Shown here one piece after another: positions 44,376 to 57,627 of a stretch of 64,000 nt of DNA (positions within the stretch are counted from its first letter, which is position 1; every line of letters begins with the position of its first letter). Under the pieces are notes generated by a model that made no database searches, was not told the DNA's origin, and saw only the letters and a program-made list of their open reading frames with translations. Made by a program: the position numbers and the translations under genes. Source of the DNA: Strigamia acuminata (Eukaryota > Arthropoda > Chilopoda > Geophilomorpha > Linotaeniidae); contig OX442315.1 in the NCBI GenBank assembly GCA_949358305.1, positions 17,014,427 to 17,078,426 of the forward strand. Direction: 5' to 3'.

Positions 44376-44622
44376 CCCACATGGTTCAAAAATATATTTT
44401 AAAATGTGTATAGTATTTCGCAAAATTAAGTACAGTATATTATTGTTAAATACATTTGAATATGTATTCATATTTGACAAATAATAGTATTGGGAATGCT
44501 TTTCGCAATACATTTTATAAAATACACATATTATCATTTGCAAATGCACAAATGCATGCACAAATCACAATAAATTGCAGTACAGTGCAATATAATTTCA
44601 ATGTATTTTTGAACCATGTGGG
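44376..44622. mobile_element. MITE with perfect 19-bp terminal inverted repeats
   Basis: The left end CCCACATGGTTCAAAAATA (44376-44394) is repeated exactly in inverse at 44604-44622. The 247-bp interior is AT-rich without coding potential. No target duplication is obvious, so the superfamily is not assigned. A diverged relative appears to end at about 53054. Confidence 0.75.
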
Positions 44623-47600
44623 CGATCTGGACAAGATATCGATTGCAGAAAACCACTAGATGACCAAGCCGTGAGAAAACAGTAATTTATTTAATATTAT
44701 GTATAAGTTGATTTGTACTTCATGCTGCGCTTAACCCGTGAAACCTGTGTTTTTACACGTTCTTATTACTAAGAGAAACCGATATTGAATAAATAATAAA
44801 TAGGCGGTGGACCGCTGGGAAAATCGGACTAGCGCTTGCCAACCAAAATGCTAAATTAAAGAAAATTTAAGGAAAATGAAAAAACTCTGCATCCGGATTA
44901 AATTCGATCTTTCATCGGTGCAACAATGAACACGAGATTGTTTTGAGCAATTTAAATTCAAAAAAAAAAAAATTGATTCGCGCGCGGAACATTATCCTAA
45001 ATCTAATGAGATGTGTGCATTAAAACGAGCTTTTTACACTAATTGCAATCGTGAATAAACCCATTGAATCCAAAACAAGGCAGAAAATTCCTAGCCCATC
45101 CTCCGGTCCCAGAATGGGTCGATCTACCTGTGCGATGGTGATGATGATAATCAGTGGTAATTCTACCTCAAAGGTTCATTGAATCCGAAATGGCCATATT
45201 TGATGCTGATGAAAATTCGTGCAAAGAACGTGATGAAATTTCCTGCCAAAAATTCCCAGCCTGTAATAAGGCCCGAGATAACGTGAGAAGGGGCGTGGTA
45301 GGGGGAAAAAGAATAAAAATAAAGAGAAAGGAGGTGGGAATAAGTCAGAAGGGAGAGAAAAAGAAAAAAAAATTGCTGTTTTCACACAGATTCAAATTCG
45401 ATTTCAAGTTTAATGTGTGAGGATAAAGAGAATGTCAAAAACAGATATGAAAAAACAAAAAAAACAATGCGAATGGAAAACATTATTCGAAGGATAAGCC
45501 CCAAGACGTCAAGCCCCGAAAATGCAAAAATGGCGATTTCATATGTGCAACAAGATGCGTATCATTGATTAGATTTTTTGCGACGACACGCTGACATGTA
45601 ATACAATAGCATAAGACCGGTATTGCGATGCCGATCAATCTCTGTGGCGACAACGGCGGCGGTGACTGTGGGAGACTAGCTTCTGTCAGATACCTCGATC
45701 GATGGCGCTCATTGAGGTCGGCCTGACTGTGCGCGGCGTAGAAATGTGTTCTGGATGCAGCTCGGGAACCTCGACATTCACCCGTGGGTGTCTTTTGTCA
45801 ACGCCCTCTTACATTACTCCTAAGCTCTGAAGTGGTTTGGCCAATTTGGAAATCTCTAGTGCCCATCCAAACTCCCCTTTTCACGGCATAAGGTGATTGA
45901 TTTCTCAATCGATGCCCCGCGACGGGGCGTCAAAAATGCCGACTTTTGTGTGCGGATGGCGAAGGTAAAATGTGTAAAAATTTTCGTCTCCATAAGCTTC
46001 GTTGCTCGCGAGCGAAAGCGAGCTTCGCTTGATGAGGTTTCGTTCGACGCAAAGTACGGTACAGAGCAGAAGCAGAAGCAGAAGCAGGAGCAAAGACAGG
46101 GCGAAGGCAAGTGCCAAAAAGTGCACCGCCTCAAAAGAATTGTTTCGATGGTAACGAGGCGAGACAGATGGCAGCATCACCAATGCGGATGAAAAGAGGA
46201 GAAAAAGAGAGAGAGAATATGGTGCAAATCACAAAATGCTGTTTCTTTCCCCCTCTTCCACAAAGTCTGGCGCGAGCGAGTCTGGGGAACATTAGCAGAC
46301 TTCATTTTTATTCAAATGAGCAACGGTCAAGGTTTACAGCTGGCGGAACACGAGTGATTGGCTCGCAGCCAACAATTCTCTTAGTTAGAATGAATAGAAT
46401 ATCATAAAAAACGAAGAGGAAAGGAGGAGGTGATGAAAAAAAATTAGGGTTAGGAAGGAAAAGGGATGGAGGAAGGAAGTGTCGTGTCTGTTGCGTAAAT
46501 AATTGCTCTTCGTCTTGCTTTATGTCGCCAATGGGTCGCTCGACATCAACACAAACCGTTTGATCCTAGTTAGGTAAAAAAAAAATTAAAAGAAAAAAAT
46601 CGGTTAAGGGAAAAAAGGAGGAGAAAAAAGGAACTGCAAAAGGCACGTTTTCTTTTCAATGCGAGTGCAGTGAGTCGAAAGACTTTCACCTTTTAAATGT
46701 GCTGGATGGTGCGAAGAGAAGAAGAGGAAGACAAATCGCTCTTAAAATCAGTTGAGTTGAGGCAGCAAGAACAAAAGAAGTGGATAGCGTCATTACTTGG
46801 GTTTTAGGGCGTGGGAGAGAAAATTCGAGGGACTAGGAACAAGTGAGACTGCATAATGAGATTTGTATTAGTTTAATTGCCGGATAGAAAAAAAAGGAAC
46901 CACAACAAGAAAGAAGACACGCTATTTCCCTACAGGAATTCGAGCAATGTGTTGTTTTGTTACAGTTCTGTTGGCCAAATTACTGGAATTGTTCTTGTGT
47001 GACGGTCAAACAGGACCTGAGGGATACAGCACGGAAATTGGTTTTTTTGGGGACGGTGTTGCGATTCGGTGGCAGCAGCAAGTCTGTCTTGGACGGCATG
47101 AGTTAGAACGCACCGACCGTTTATTTTGTTAGTTCATTTTATAGTGTCAATGTTTGTGTAATCTAAAACACCAGTTAGATTCACGAGTAAACTGTCAGGT
47201 TTATTCTTTGTAGGACGCGGAACATGAAATAAAAGGTGTGTTTTGTTGTAATGGGCGAAGAGCAAGAAGAAAAGAGTCGTTGTAATGATATTTGCGTAAA
47301 GCGGAATTCATTTCAGGCGCGAATTAAGCTTAACTATGTTTGAGGAGTGGGAGTGAGACTGAGCAGATGCTGTTGGCGGTTTCCTTTACCTGGAGAAGGG
47401 ATTCGTTATCAAGATTGAGCACATCATGTAAAATCGTCAAGATTAAAGCGTCTTGCGTCTGCGTGAGATTGGTATGAATTAAGAATTTATTACTTGTTGA
47501 TTAAAAAAAAAATAATACATTATAACATTCCAGTATGTAATTTTATTCTGTACTTTTTCTGGAATATTTGAGAAACTTTTTAAATTAAATTGTACAAATA

Positions 47601-48796
47601 AGTAAAACTTGGTTTTGTCTCTTGAGGACACCAGCTTCAATTAGATAATGCTTTGTGGTCGGTTTTGCAAATAAAAAAAAATTAATAAAAAAATAAAACT
47701 GAAAGAAATGGAGAAAAGTCAATGCATTAATGACTTTGTGCTATTGACAATTTTCTTCTTTCACATTATCTGAAAAGTTAATTATTCCGCCGCAATTTTG
47801 AAACGAATTTTTATTTTTTTTTTATTTTTCTTATCATTAAGAAAAATATCTGCTTTATTATTAATCACGTTCTGTCGAGTCCTCGACGGTTGTTCCGTCT
47901 GTCCCGGCTGTGAGTGCTTGATGAAGAGTTCCCTAATTCGAATATGGGTAAAAGGGTTTTTCTCGTATACCTTCACAATCTAGTGGAGTGTTCTTGCTCC
48001 ATGTAAAATTCATGTATACGCAAAGACGCATATCCGTGGTAAGTACCTCCTACACGAATTAATTCTTTACACCGTTTTCATTCTGTACTTATCGAGGCAC
48101 TTTTTTCTTCCTTACATTTTTAAATTCTCTTATTACACACAAGCTCTAAGTGACTTAAAATTTAATTATATTCACGAAACAAGTTAGTCAAACAAAGTGA
48201 TGAACTCAACAAAATCTTGGCAGTTTTAATTTTTTTTTTTAATTTTTCTTTTTTAATTCTAGCATTTTCTTTACATGATTATAAAAATGAAATGATTTCC
48301 CATAAGAAAACTAGACGAATGCTTTTGTAAGATTAGATGATTGAAAAAAAATAGATGCAACCACCTAATAGCGATTTAAACGCGTTTTGCCTGCACTGCA
48401 GTGAGAAATTAAAGTTTCCTCAAGAACTATTTGTAAGGCTAGCAGAAACGATTCGTAAGTCGATAAATGAACGGTGAAACGCAAGTTGAACAGTTGAACA
48501 AGAAACAAGTGTTTACTCTATGAAGTACAGGAGTCGAACACTGTTCGATAATCACAACAATACATCAGCGCGCGCAACACACACGTTTTCAAACATAACT
48601 ACAACTTAAAACTAACACTTTTGTACAAGAAAATCATTTCCAAATTAAAAAATAATATCTTGTATAATCTGCAATATGAAGTAATGTTGGGAGTTCGCAC
48701 TAAGTCACTTTGTTTTGTTGCAATGTAACGCCTCCACGCATGTAATTCGCATGATGTAGAGCATGTGACAACAAAGTTAGGTACTGTTCAATGATT
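44623..48796. other. region without a supported gene
   Basis: Contains purine-rich tracts, GC-richer patches at about 45590-45900 and 46060-46170, and a GCAGAA microsatellite (46064-46092). A 61-codon frame at 46947-47132 follows a fair acceptor and encodes a hydrophobic start, but with no supporting domain. Possible regulatory or intronic DNA. Confidence 0.45.
46064..46092. repeat. GCAGAA hexanucleotide microsatellite
   Basis: About four imperfect GCAGAA/GCAGGA units. Translated frames across it give Gln/Lys or Leu runs that are not genes. Confidence 0.85.
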
Positions 48797-48822
48797 AATT
48801 GCCGCCCCAAATTGCCGCCCCA
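48797..48822. repeat. 2 x 13-bp direct repeat, possible end of an old MITE
   Basis: AATTGCCGCCCCA occurs twice in tandem after GATT. The same layout, diverged, is found at 58755-58785 at the end of a foldback element. Confidence 0.6.
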
Positions 48823-49407
48823 GGGTTAAAGGATAATGTAAAATAAACACCAAGATATTTATATGGTAAACTTCGATTTTACAAACTGCAGTGGACCAGG
48901 AAAATCATGTGTTAAATAAAAACTGACAAGATTTAAGTTTTTGATTGTATAAGAAAAAATTAATGAAACTTCTTGGTCGGATCTAAGAGGATGTTTGCTG
49001 AATTTGGTGCCATTTTTTAATGAAGTTAACCTAAGACCACAACCGCGACCTTATTCCAGCTAATCGGTGGTAACAAAATTACGTCTACATTGTTTTTTTT
49101 TTCAATAATTCAATTATCTATAAAGTGTTTGTTAAGTGCAAGTGCCACAGCTTACTTGTTGGTCGATGAATTCAATTACTAAATTAGTACATTGTCAAAT
49201 TCGATCCATATCCATTTCATACACTGCAATAAAAAGTAAATTTCCAAACATTTTCAAGTAGGAATGAAACAAACCAACTCCCCCACTTAAAATACACTAA
49301 ATCTCAAACAATAAATATCAAATTGACTGTTTGAGAATTCAAAACCATTTAACAAAGAAGTAGCTACTTGTATGTATGGTAAGTTACACATTTAATTATC
49401 ACAAGCC

Positions 49408-49580
49408 AAGCTAGCCTAGTGGCTGGAGCAGTGGTCTTTAGAACAAAGGGTCCCAGGTTCAGGTTTACAGTTCGCGCCCGGTATCTTGATGCTAAATTCA
49501 AATTGCGCATCACATTGTGTGCTTGCATTTAACATGGCGATTGTCAAGCTTGTTGCACACACAGAAAATAAAGCAAAACT
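49408..49580 (+). mobile_element. tRNA-derived SINE-like element
   Basis: An A-box match TAGCCTAGTGG (49412-49422) and a partial B-box GGTTCAGGTTT (49456-49466) have tRNA-like spacing. The element ends in an A-rich tail (AAAATAAAGCAAAA). The GTGGCTGGAGCAGTGG style is typical of tRNA-headed SINEs. It is not a functional tRNA, as no cloverleaf closes. Confidence 0.5.
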
Positions 49581-50073
49581 ATTTTCGTATTACGGTGTAA
49601 ATTACTTTTAATGATAAGTTTATTGTTGTTTATTTACTTAATTTTAACATTATTTGGCCTAATATTAGGCTTAATACTGTTAAATAAGAACTGGACTTAG
49701 GAAATCGTCTGCGTAGAATGGGATGCGCAGTACGATTTTAACATCAAAACACCGGATGCGAACTGTAGGAATAGGTAGGATAAGTACAAAGAAAACTAAA
49801 AGGTTAAGTTAAATAAAAATAAAATCTCCTAAAACATACAAATTGTTTTGAAATCAATGAAAACTAATTGCAAAATGATGTTTGTAAAGAAAAAAAAATC
49901 TGCTTTTTTTCCAGTGATAATAAAGTGATTTTAATGACATTAATGACTCTAAACTACAAACATTAATCAAAACCATAAGCCTTTCGGTCAAACGATCATC
50001 TTTAATGGTCAAACAATTATAAAACTAGTCTGAACCAACAATATTGGGATAAGAAAAGGAAGTCAAAACGGTA
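49581..50073. other. AT-rich region without features
   Basis: No gene or repeat family recognised. Confidence 0.5.
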
Positions 50074-50373
50074 CTAAGGCACGATTCCCATCCTGGAAGA
50101 CGGTTTCCGTTTCCGGGTGGAGATACCAAGGGAAGTTAGAACTTTGGCCGTCTGTTCTACGACAGATGGTAAACCCAAAATTCTGATCTTATCTATCTTG
50201 CCATCAAGTCTGGTGCTATGTCCTTGGTCTGGTTTCAGTATAGGACATTCTTCAATAGCAGATACCCGACCTACATTGGTAAAACAAACATTTCCGTTCA
50301 CACTGTTAACTTTTTTTAACAGTAGTTTTATAATCGTTTGATCACTGGAGATCAAAGGGCCTATGGTTTTGAT
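50074..50373 (-). CDS. uncharacterised protein-like ORF, exon or TE fragment
   Basis: The frame is open from a TAA near 50376 to the TAG at 50074, about 99 codons, without an ATG at its start. Composition is balanced and protein-like, not the low-complexity typical of chance frames here, with charged and hydrophobic alternation and a Lys/Arg-rich end (STRKRKPSSR). I do not recognise it. It could be a last exon, a fragment of a transposon ORF or a retrocopy. No convincing acceptor was located. Confidence 0.3.
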   Translation of the reverse strand: MKTIGPLISSDQTIIKLLLKKVNSVNGNVCFTNVGRVSAIEECPILKPDQGHSTRLDGKIDKIRILGLPSVVEQTAKVLTSLGISTRKRKPSSRMGIVP

Positions 50374-52800
50374 TTATTGTTGTAGTTTAGGACGCCATTA
50401 ATGTCATTAAAATGTGTAAACATCAAGATAAGAATGTGTTTTATATCCACTTCAAATTAGTGGTTTTTCCACTGTTTTACACAAAAAGGGAAATTAAGAA
50501 GACACTAATATTTAGCATGGGATTGGTTCGGTTTATATAAAAACTGGAACAACTGAATTTTGAAAACCAAAAACCAAACTAAATTTTCAAAAACTGAAAC
50601 CAAAATGCCGTTTTTGTGTAACAAAAAACATTTTGCTTATTTTAGCAAGTTTTATTAAGGACGAAGAATTTCAGAAGTACAGATGAAACTCTAAACTCTA
50701 TTCACCCAGGCAATCCACTTATTTTCATTGACTGACAGCTTTACCACTGTGTAGATATAATCTGCAAAACAAACGCTCATAGCCAATTACAACAGCAACA
50801 CAACAGCAAAAGAGTTTGCCTTCGACAGACATAGCAGCAATAAACACGGCTGCTTAAAGTGAATTAATTGTTAGTCGGAGCGCTCTAGTGTATCAGCACC
50901 CTCTCTTAATAAAACGAAAAAATTGTATGAACTCTTTTCTGGAGGACTCTAATAAAACCATTAAAAAAAAACAAGTTATTGGGACTTTTTCAGTTTCCAC
51001 GAGAAAGACAGCAGTCGATTCTCCAAACACATAACATTTAGTTACAACAATAAAAATATTTATTTTTCTTTCGAAAAGCACTTTTTTTTTCACGAGTTCT
51101 TATTCCAAAAGAAATAATAACAAAAAAAAAACTACAAGTTAAGACATCATCATCATCATCGTCTCCTTTGTTCCGCCATCGGGCATGTTGTGTGAAGGCA
51201 AACAGCACCAACCTTCTTTCTAGCTTCACCCGATGTTAGACCTTCACCTGAGATGGCAAAGGTGGGTGCTGATAGCTCACTTGGCCAACATGTGAAGGAA
51301 ATAAGAAATAACGATCGGCCTGGGTCTCCGCTTGTAGCTCGCTGCGCTTAGCTCGAGGACCGAGCATTTTTTCCCCCTTCCCCTTCGCTTTCCCCGCATC
51401 TCCCTCTTCCTCTTCGTCTCTGTTTGCTCATTGTCTTCGATCGCCAGCCCGCATGAATAAGCTTGTGGTCGCGATATTCATCGATTCGTGACTGATCCGT
51501 GTAGAGAGAGGGCCAAACATGACACTAATCTTTGCGTCTATTTAAAGCACCAGCTGCAAATCCTGACATTCGGACATCATTACTAATGGCGATTAAACCG
51601 GCACCGATTGCACCTGTTTTGACCCGAGTTGCCGTTTTCATTGTACGAAATCAGCACGAGATCTGCAAAGCCGCCATATCAAACAAAGTTTGCATAAATT
51701 ATTGAAAAATGCGTTCAAATAAATGTTTTAAAAAAAAGTGTGGAAAACTGTGTAAATTATTCACAGCAGCAAAGCTTTCGAGAACACGCAACTTAACTCG
51801 CGTGTTTTGATTGCACGCCGAGCCGATATCAAACAAGCCAGCGACACCAGTCATCAAATCCATACAATTTCAGGTGTAACTTTTCACCTGGCTTCTTTAA
51901 TATCGGTTTGCGTGTGCACGGAAATAAATAAATAAATAAATAAAATTGGTTTTTGTGATTGAAGCCAGTTGATGAAGTCAGCCGACAACAACACCCTTCT
52001 TTTTGATTGCTTCAGTTAGGAGCATCCATAAAGCAATTTTATCGCCCAACTTCTGTCCATGAAGCATTTTCTTTCTTTCCTTGATTTGCTCTTGTAACAG
52101 ATGAAAAAGAAAATGTGAATTTTTTTCTCCCCCTTTGTTCTTTCTCTATTATTTTATCCGTGACCGTTTTGAATCGAGCACTCAGGCTCCTGCCAAATGA
52201 GGGTTGGGTGTCCGTAGTCCGTCGCACACGGAGGTCGCCTTGCTGGCGCCCTGCCCTCGCCTCTTCTCTTCTTTTCTCCCGACTGAAAATCCTCTCTTCC
52301 CACTCCATCCTCGTCCTCCTCTCGCTCGAGGTAATCAGATGTCATGAGATCCTCGCTTGTCCCGCCCGCATCTTCTGTTTCCATTTCCTGGTGACCACCG
52401 AATGTCATTGGTCACGACTGAGGTGTGCAGATTTGTCTCGATAGACAAAGGAGGGTTTGCACGCGCGCACAAATGGCTCGCAGCAAATTGATGTGTACGG
52501 TATTTGATTTGAGGAGCTGTCGAGGGAGAGAGAAATGAGTAATCCTTCTCCAGATGACCATTGATCGAAAATGGGATATTGGAGTTGACACAAGTTGAGC
52601 ATATAATGATTAAGGTAGTGCTCTTCATCGATCCACTAATCTGTCCGAGCGCTATTGATGCTTTCGCTTGACAATGCATTTCTGATGATGCTTTAAAAGG
52701 GTGGAAATTCGAGAAATTCGAGAAATGGATGATGATGATCGTGCACTTTTCTTCCTTGTCAATTCGGATGGAAATATCTGGATGACTCTTTAATAGTGTT
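50374..52800. other. region without a supported gene
   Basis: Contains a CAT microsatellite (51145-51160), an AAAT microsatellite (51922-51945) and GC-richer pyrimidine-rich patches at 51300-51430 and 52190-52340. Frames on both strands at 52039-52814 overlap each other heavily and show no domain. Confidence 0.45.
51922..51945. repeat. AAAT microsatellite
   Basis: About six units of AAAT. Confidence 0.9.
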
Positions 52801-52929
52801 GCAATACTATCCATTCATGCCGAGTTTTCTTATTAAATAACATTGTGCAAATACCGCATATTTCATTCGAAATACATTTCGACAATATATTGCTTTCCAA
52901 AATATATATTAATTGTACGTTAAATAATG

Positions 52930-53054
52930 CATTAATGCAAATAATGCATAGGATTGGGAATGCAGACTAATGGCATGCAAAAATGCATTATAAATTAAAT
53001 TCTCGTGAAATCCAATGCATTTCAAAATACATTGCAATACTATTTTTGAACCAT
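52930..53054. mobile_element. decayed relative of the 44376-44622 MITE
   Basis: Shares CAAATAAT...ATTGGGAATGC with the interior of that MITE and ends in CAATACTATTTTTGAACCAT, close to its right terminus. Left end not identifiable. Confidence 0.4.
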
Positions 53055-56000
53055 TTCTTTTTCTTTTAAAACTTTTCTTCTAATCAAATGGAATTATAAT
53101 TTACAAAATATGTTTTACCTGTGGCTGAAATAAAATTTCTGTCTATATTAAATTTTCATAAAAGTATTTAGTATTTACGAGTCTTAGGAAATAAATTAGA
53201 CCAGTTTTTCTCTTTCGTGTATTCTGCATCCCTAATGGATTAATTTCCAAACTTCTTTTATTTAATTTACTATTTAATTTCATTCTCTTCATCCACAATT
53301 TTTTCTAAAAGAAAAACAAAAGTTCCTATCTCCTAAATTGACCAATCTATTCCTTTTATCAATTTGTCCACAATGCTTTAAAACCTTAGCAATTATTTAA
53401 TGAGACATCCTGATGTCAACAAAACGATTTCTGCAGTATTTCTCAAGGGAAATAATTTCATCGAGCAAACAATGTTCAGCAGCAAAGCTCCAGGGGCAGC
53501 GCCACAAACCATACATAAAGCAATGCAAAACTGCAGCTTCTAACATTAAACCTAAACCTTTGCACGCTTTTTAAAGCAATCTCGTAAATATAAAAAGGGA
53601 AATTGAGAGTTTAAAAGCGTGAGAATAATGAGCTATCACTACAAAAGAAGCCAGTAATAGGGCCCTTAATCTTGGCAGCCACGAGCAATGGGTCTAGCGT
53701 GTGAATATTTCAGCGCCTCATCAGCTTCTGCAGTTCAACGCCTCGATCCAATCTAGAACCGGAGAAGGGTTTTGCTGCAGTGACCACTACTTCTAATTAA
53801 GGCGAGTTTTTGACGGTTGGCACAAGTATCTTTTTTCTTCTCGTGCTCATTTCTGTCTAAGCATGCCATATGAAAAATGGAAGAAGTGCGAGTGTCAAAG
53901 TCACTTTTCCCAGGCCGTTTCTTATGACATATGAGCGGGGACTGAATCTCTTGACGACGAGCACAGTTTCTTTTCCTTTTCCGAGGAAAATTAATACAAA
54001 TATGTTTGTATCTTGCAGTTGCAGGTTATTACAGAATGTTGCGACAAGAAAATGGTGGAAAAATGCGGCAAAATGATCGAGTTTTCGTGCAACTTTACAC
54101 ATTTTCGATGCCCAGCGCGAGTTTTATTTTTTAAATTACGAGTTGGTTGTAAAAATTTCGCTTACCAATTGTCGTGATTACAACTAAGCTGATGTCGCGA
54201 CTGCGCACTAAATGCCTTTTCAGCCACAACTGGCAAAATATGGTGCAATATAGTCGTCTCTTACGAAAAGCTGAGGAAATTGCGGTTGCATTGCTCGTCG
54301 ACAAATAAGTATTACTTTTTTTTTTGTTCTAAACAAACCACAAACATAACCGTAGGTTAGGTGTGTCAAAATTTTCGAATTCCGACTGGCGGTTACAACA
54401 GAAATTTTCGTTTCTATTTTTCTCGTAACAAATCGCTAACACTTCACATTAGCCACTTTAAAACCAAAAAATTCAAAGTCTTGTCTGAGACATCACAAAA
54501 TACCACAGGTGCATTCAAATTCAAAGTTTATTTTAATATCGTGTTTCTATGAACGGCCAAAACAGAATTTAAAACTATGTCTAATACCTTGTTCGCACCA
54601 GAAAGTTTGGGCTAGCCCAACGTTTAAATCTGGTTCTGGCCTGATATTGGCTTAAAAAGTTCAAGCTAGAGCATTCGCACCAAAAAGTAAAAAGCCACAT
54701 ATCTAGGCTAGTATTTTCGTTGTATGTTAAACACACATTAAACCACTTCAAAAACCACTCCGGACGTTGTTTTTGACATAGAACTACGACTAAGAGGACA
54801 AATCCTTTAAACGGAAATGGAAGCCAAGGCCAGGAACGGAAATGGTAACCAGCGCCAACAACAAATAAAATAACACAACATCTCCTCCCCACGTTACTAC
54901 TGTGCCCTTTTGTAATTTTTTTGTTTGAGTTTATGGCTGTTTTTGCTCTCCATTCTGTTTATAAAAACACCAAAAACAGAAACTTCGAACGTACCTAACG
55001 TGTGCCATGCAAGATTTCATTTTTGGTCTGTTTATACAGTAGTTTAGTTTGGGGTTTTACAAGAAAATTGCCGTTTAAATTCCATGTTTTCACTCTAATG
55101 AATAAATTATGGCCTACGTTTTTTAACATAATTCTGCTTTTACTCTTGGTTTGCAGTGGTAGAAACGGTTAATTACTTCAAATTGGAAATAGAAAGCTAA
55201 CACATGCTGAAAAGTAGATATCAAATTTTCGCAAGCTCTCAGAAACATCCAACATCAAACAGATTTAATTAAGTTTAATCGGACAACCTCTTCAGGGTGT
55301 TTAGTATTAGGACCACCATTCCGGCTTTGATGATGCGTGGAAATTTTTCAATTGTTGTTGCAGTTGGGCAATTTTGCATCCCATACTGTTCAAATACTTC
55401 GCCTCAGAAAGATTGATATTACACATTAAAGCTTTAGTTTGGAGCGTTATATTGGAAGTGTCTACAGTATGCTTTGTTGTACTACATTCCCCAGCACGGG
55501 TGAAAACGGAATGAATGATTTTTTTCATTACATTAGAGGGAAATGGAAACAGTTCGGTTTGTAATTGATTTTACGAATAATGTGGAAATTCTTCCATTCA
55601 TTTTTAAGCAAAAAAGATGAATTTTAATGTGTGCGTTATACAAAGATGGATCTTAAACGTATTTAAATGTGGAGTGTATGAAAGGAGTTTAATGGCCAGG
55701 GTTGAAAGACAGTAGGCAAAGTTTAATGTGAAGTGTTAAAGGTGTTTTCGGTCGATAAAGTGTTTAAAATAATAAAATTTACATAACGAGTGTTGTAATC
55801 GTTCCGAGGGCAAGGCAGAAAGACAGGAAATGAAGCGCAATAGAAAAATAATACGATTCTTTTTGCTCTTCTCTCAACTTAAAAAGTTCTATTAAAACTT
55901 TTTGTTTCAATTTCAATTTTCAATTATTCGCTAAACGTGTTGAATACAAGTACACCAAAACGAGTCTGCCATTTTGAATATTTAACACAATTTAACGCTT

Positions 56001-56389
56001 CCAACTTTGAGGCAAATTGTCATGGAGTGGTTGAGCAAGTTTAGAGTTGATAAAAACCGAATAGGAAGTGTTTATTCAACTTTTTCGGGGTTTTCAAAGA
56101 TAAATTCAGAGAAAGACCTCACCATATCTCAATGTCAAAAATCCAAACTCCAAGTCTTATTTCCTGCTCTCAAGTCCTTCATTCGATTGCAACACGTGAA
56201 GCTTGACTAGTCGTTGTTAACGTTTAACCAATAATGATTTTATTCGTACTAATCCTTCAATGGGCTCCATGTGCCCCTTTAGCCATTCACTTTACATACT
56301 CAAAACAATATTCAAACAAAAATAACATATACATGTATTTAAAGTCCACAATAGCAACAACTATTGCTATAAAAATAAGTATATAAATC
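53055..56389. other. region without a supported gene
   Basis: No domain-bearing frame. A segment at 54590-54690 repeats TTCGCACCARAAAGT twice about 90 nt apart and may be part of an old repeat. Confidence 0.45.
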
Positions 56390-57602
56390 TCAACAAAATT
56401 CTACAACACTACAATTAGCCATTAAGTAATAATCTGGTGCAGACAGTCTGGTAGATTCATTTATTCTTCTCACTCTTTCCAATCGAATCGAATTCGCCGA
56501 AGCGGAAATCCCGGTCCATTGCGGCCCATCCTTAAGTTTTATTGCATCAATCGCAAGACGGAAGCAATAAGTCACCTGTTGTATTTTGGCCCTCAGGTCG
56601 GTCATCCATCAGTTGTGGGTCTTTCCATTTGTCTTCGAGTTAGTTTTGTGTCAGCCGCAATAATGTTTCTTGACTTGAGTGTACCTCAAGTGTACTTGTG
56701 CCGTTTGTCAAGAGTGAAAACGGCCTCAATAAATAAAGTGTTTTCTTTTCCTAGCAATGTGCTTTCTTATCTCCGCGCAACCATCTTGACCCAAGCTATA
56801 CGGTAAGGCCGGAAGGAGGAGCAACAAACGCCATGCCACACACTTATATATTTTTTTATTATCTTCCTTTTTTCGCTCTTTCTTTTTCCTCTCTCTCTCT
56901 TTGCTCTCCCATTCGTTGAGAAATTATCAATTACGCCTTTTCCTTCCGGCCACCTTCACGCATGACGCTTCGGTGGCCGCCAGACGAGAAGAAACAACGT
57001 AAAAAAAAAAGAAAAAAAAGGAAAAACACAAGGCAGCTGAACGTAATGAGAAAATCATGTGACTTGTGTATATGCTCGAACCCTGCGGCAAGCAATCATT
57101 TCGAGCAGAAAATTGAGCTTAGAGTCCTAGTTGTAAATGTGGGGAAGATGAAGAAGAGTGAGTGAGCATGCAAGACTCGATTAAAGTTTCGTGTCGCGTA
57201 CTAGAGTGGATTTAAGCAAATGCATTCTTATCGCGGAATGAATTAGGCGTAATACAACAACAAGAGCACGGCCGCCCCTTGCAGTCCGGAACAAATTGAA
57301 CGACCTGCCTCATTCAAAAGCCAACTCGTACCGGCTTATACTCGCTCTATCAAACGGATTTTTGAACGAGGACAAGTCGTTCGCAACATCCGCTGCAAAA
57401 ACATTGCCAAGAGATTTGCAGGCAAGTCTCAACGGGCGGAGCTTGTTGCACAAAATAATATTTATATCCAACGGAAAAAAAAATCACGAGAAAAATATGA
57501 CAGACATTTTTTTTTCCATTTTTATTATTATTATTTATTTCCGCGATATCGTAAAGACGGTTTGTGAAAATCAAATTGCAGAATGTAACGTTTTTTTATT
57601 GT
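56390..57602. other. region with weak protein-like frames
   Basis: A minus 71-codon frame at 56390-56605 starts with an ATG behind an in-frame stop and looks moderately protein-like. A plus frame at 57296-57604 ends just before the poly(A) run. Neither has a recognised domain or clear splice sites. Confidence 0.3.
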
Positions 57603-57627
57603 AAAAAAAAAAAAAAAAAAAAAAAAA
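57603..57627. repeat. 25-nt poly(A) run
   Basis: Uninterrupted run of 25 A. No AATAAA lies just upstream, so a retroposition tail is not established. Confidence 0.9.

Noticed and set aside
45905-46183. Leucine-run and Gln/Lys-run ORFs on both strands
   Set aside because: Produced by the GCAGAA microsatellite.
46947-47132. Possible second exon joining the signal-peptide exon at 33991
   Set aside because: The phase fits, but the frame is only 60 codons, 13 kb away, and has its own hydrophobic start and no domain; one fit among many possible acceptors.
56390-56605. 71-codon minus ORF
   Set aside because: Reasonable start and composition but no domain, splice or promoter support; overlapped by an equally long plus frame.
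57296-57627. Processed retrocopy ending in a poly(A) tail
   Set aside because: No polyadenylation signal before the A run, no recognisable coding sequence and no target duplication found.
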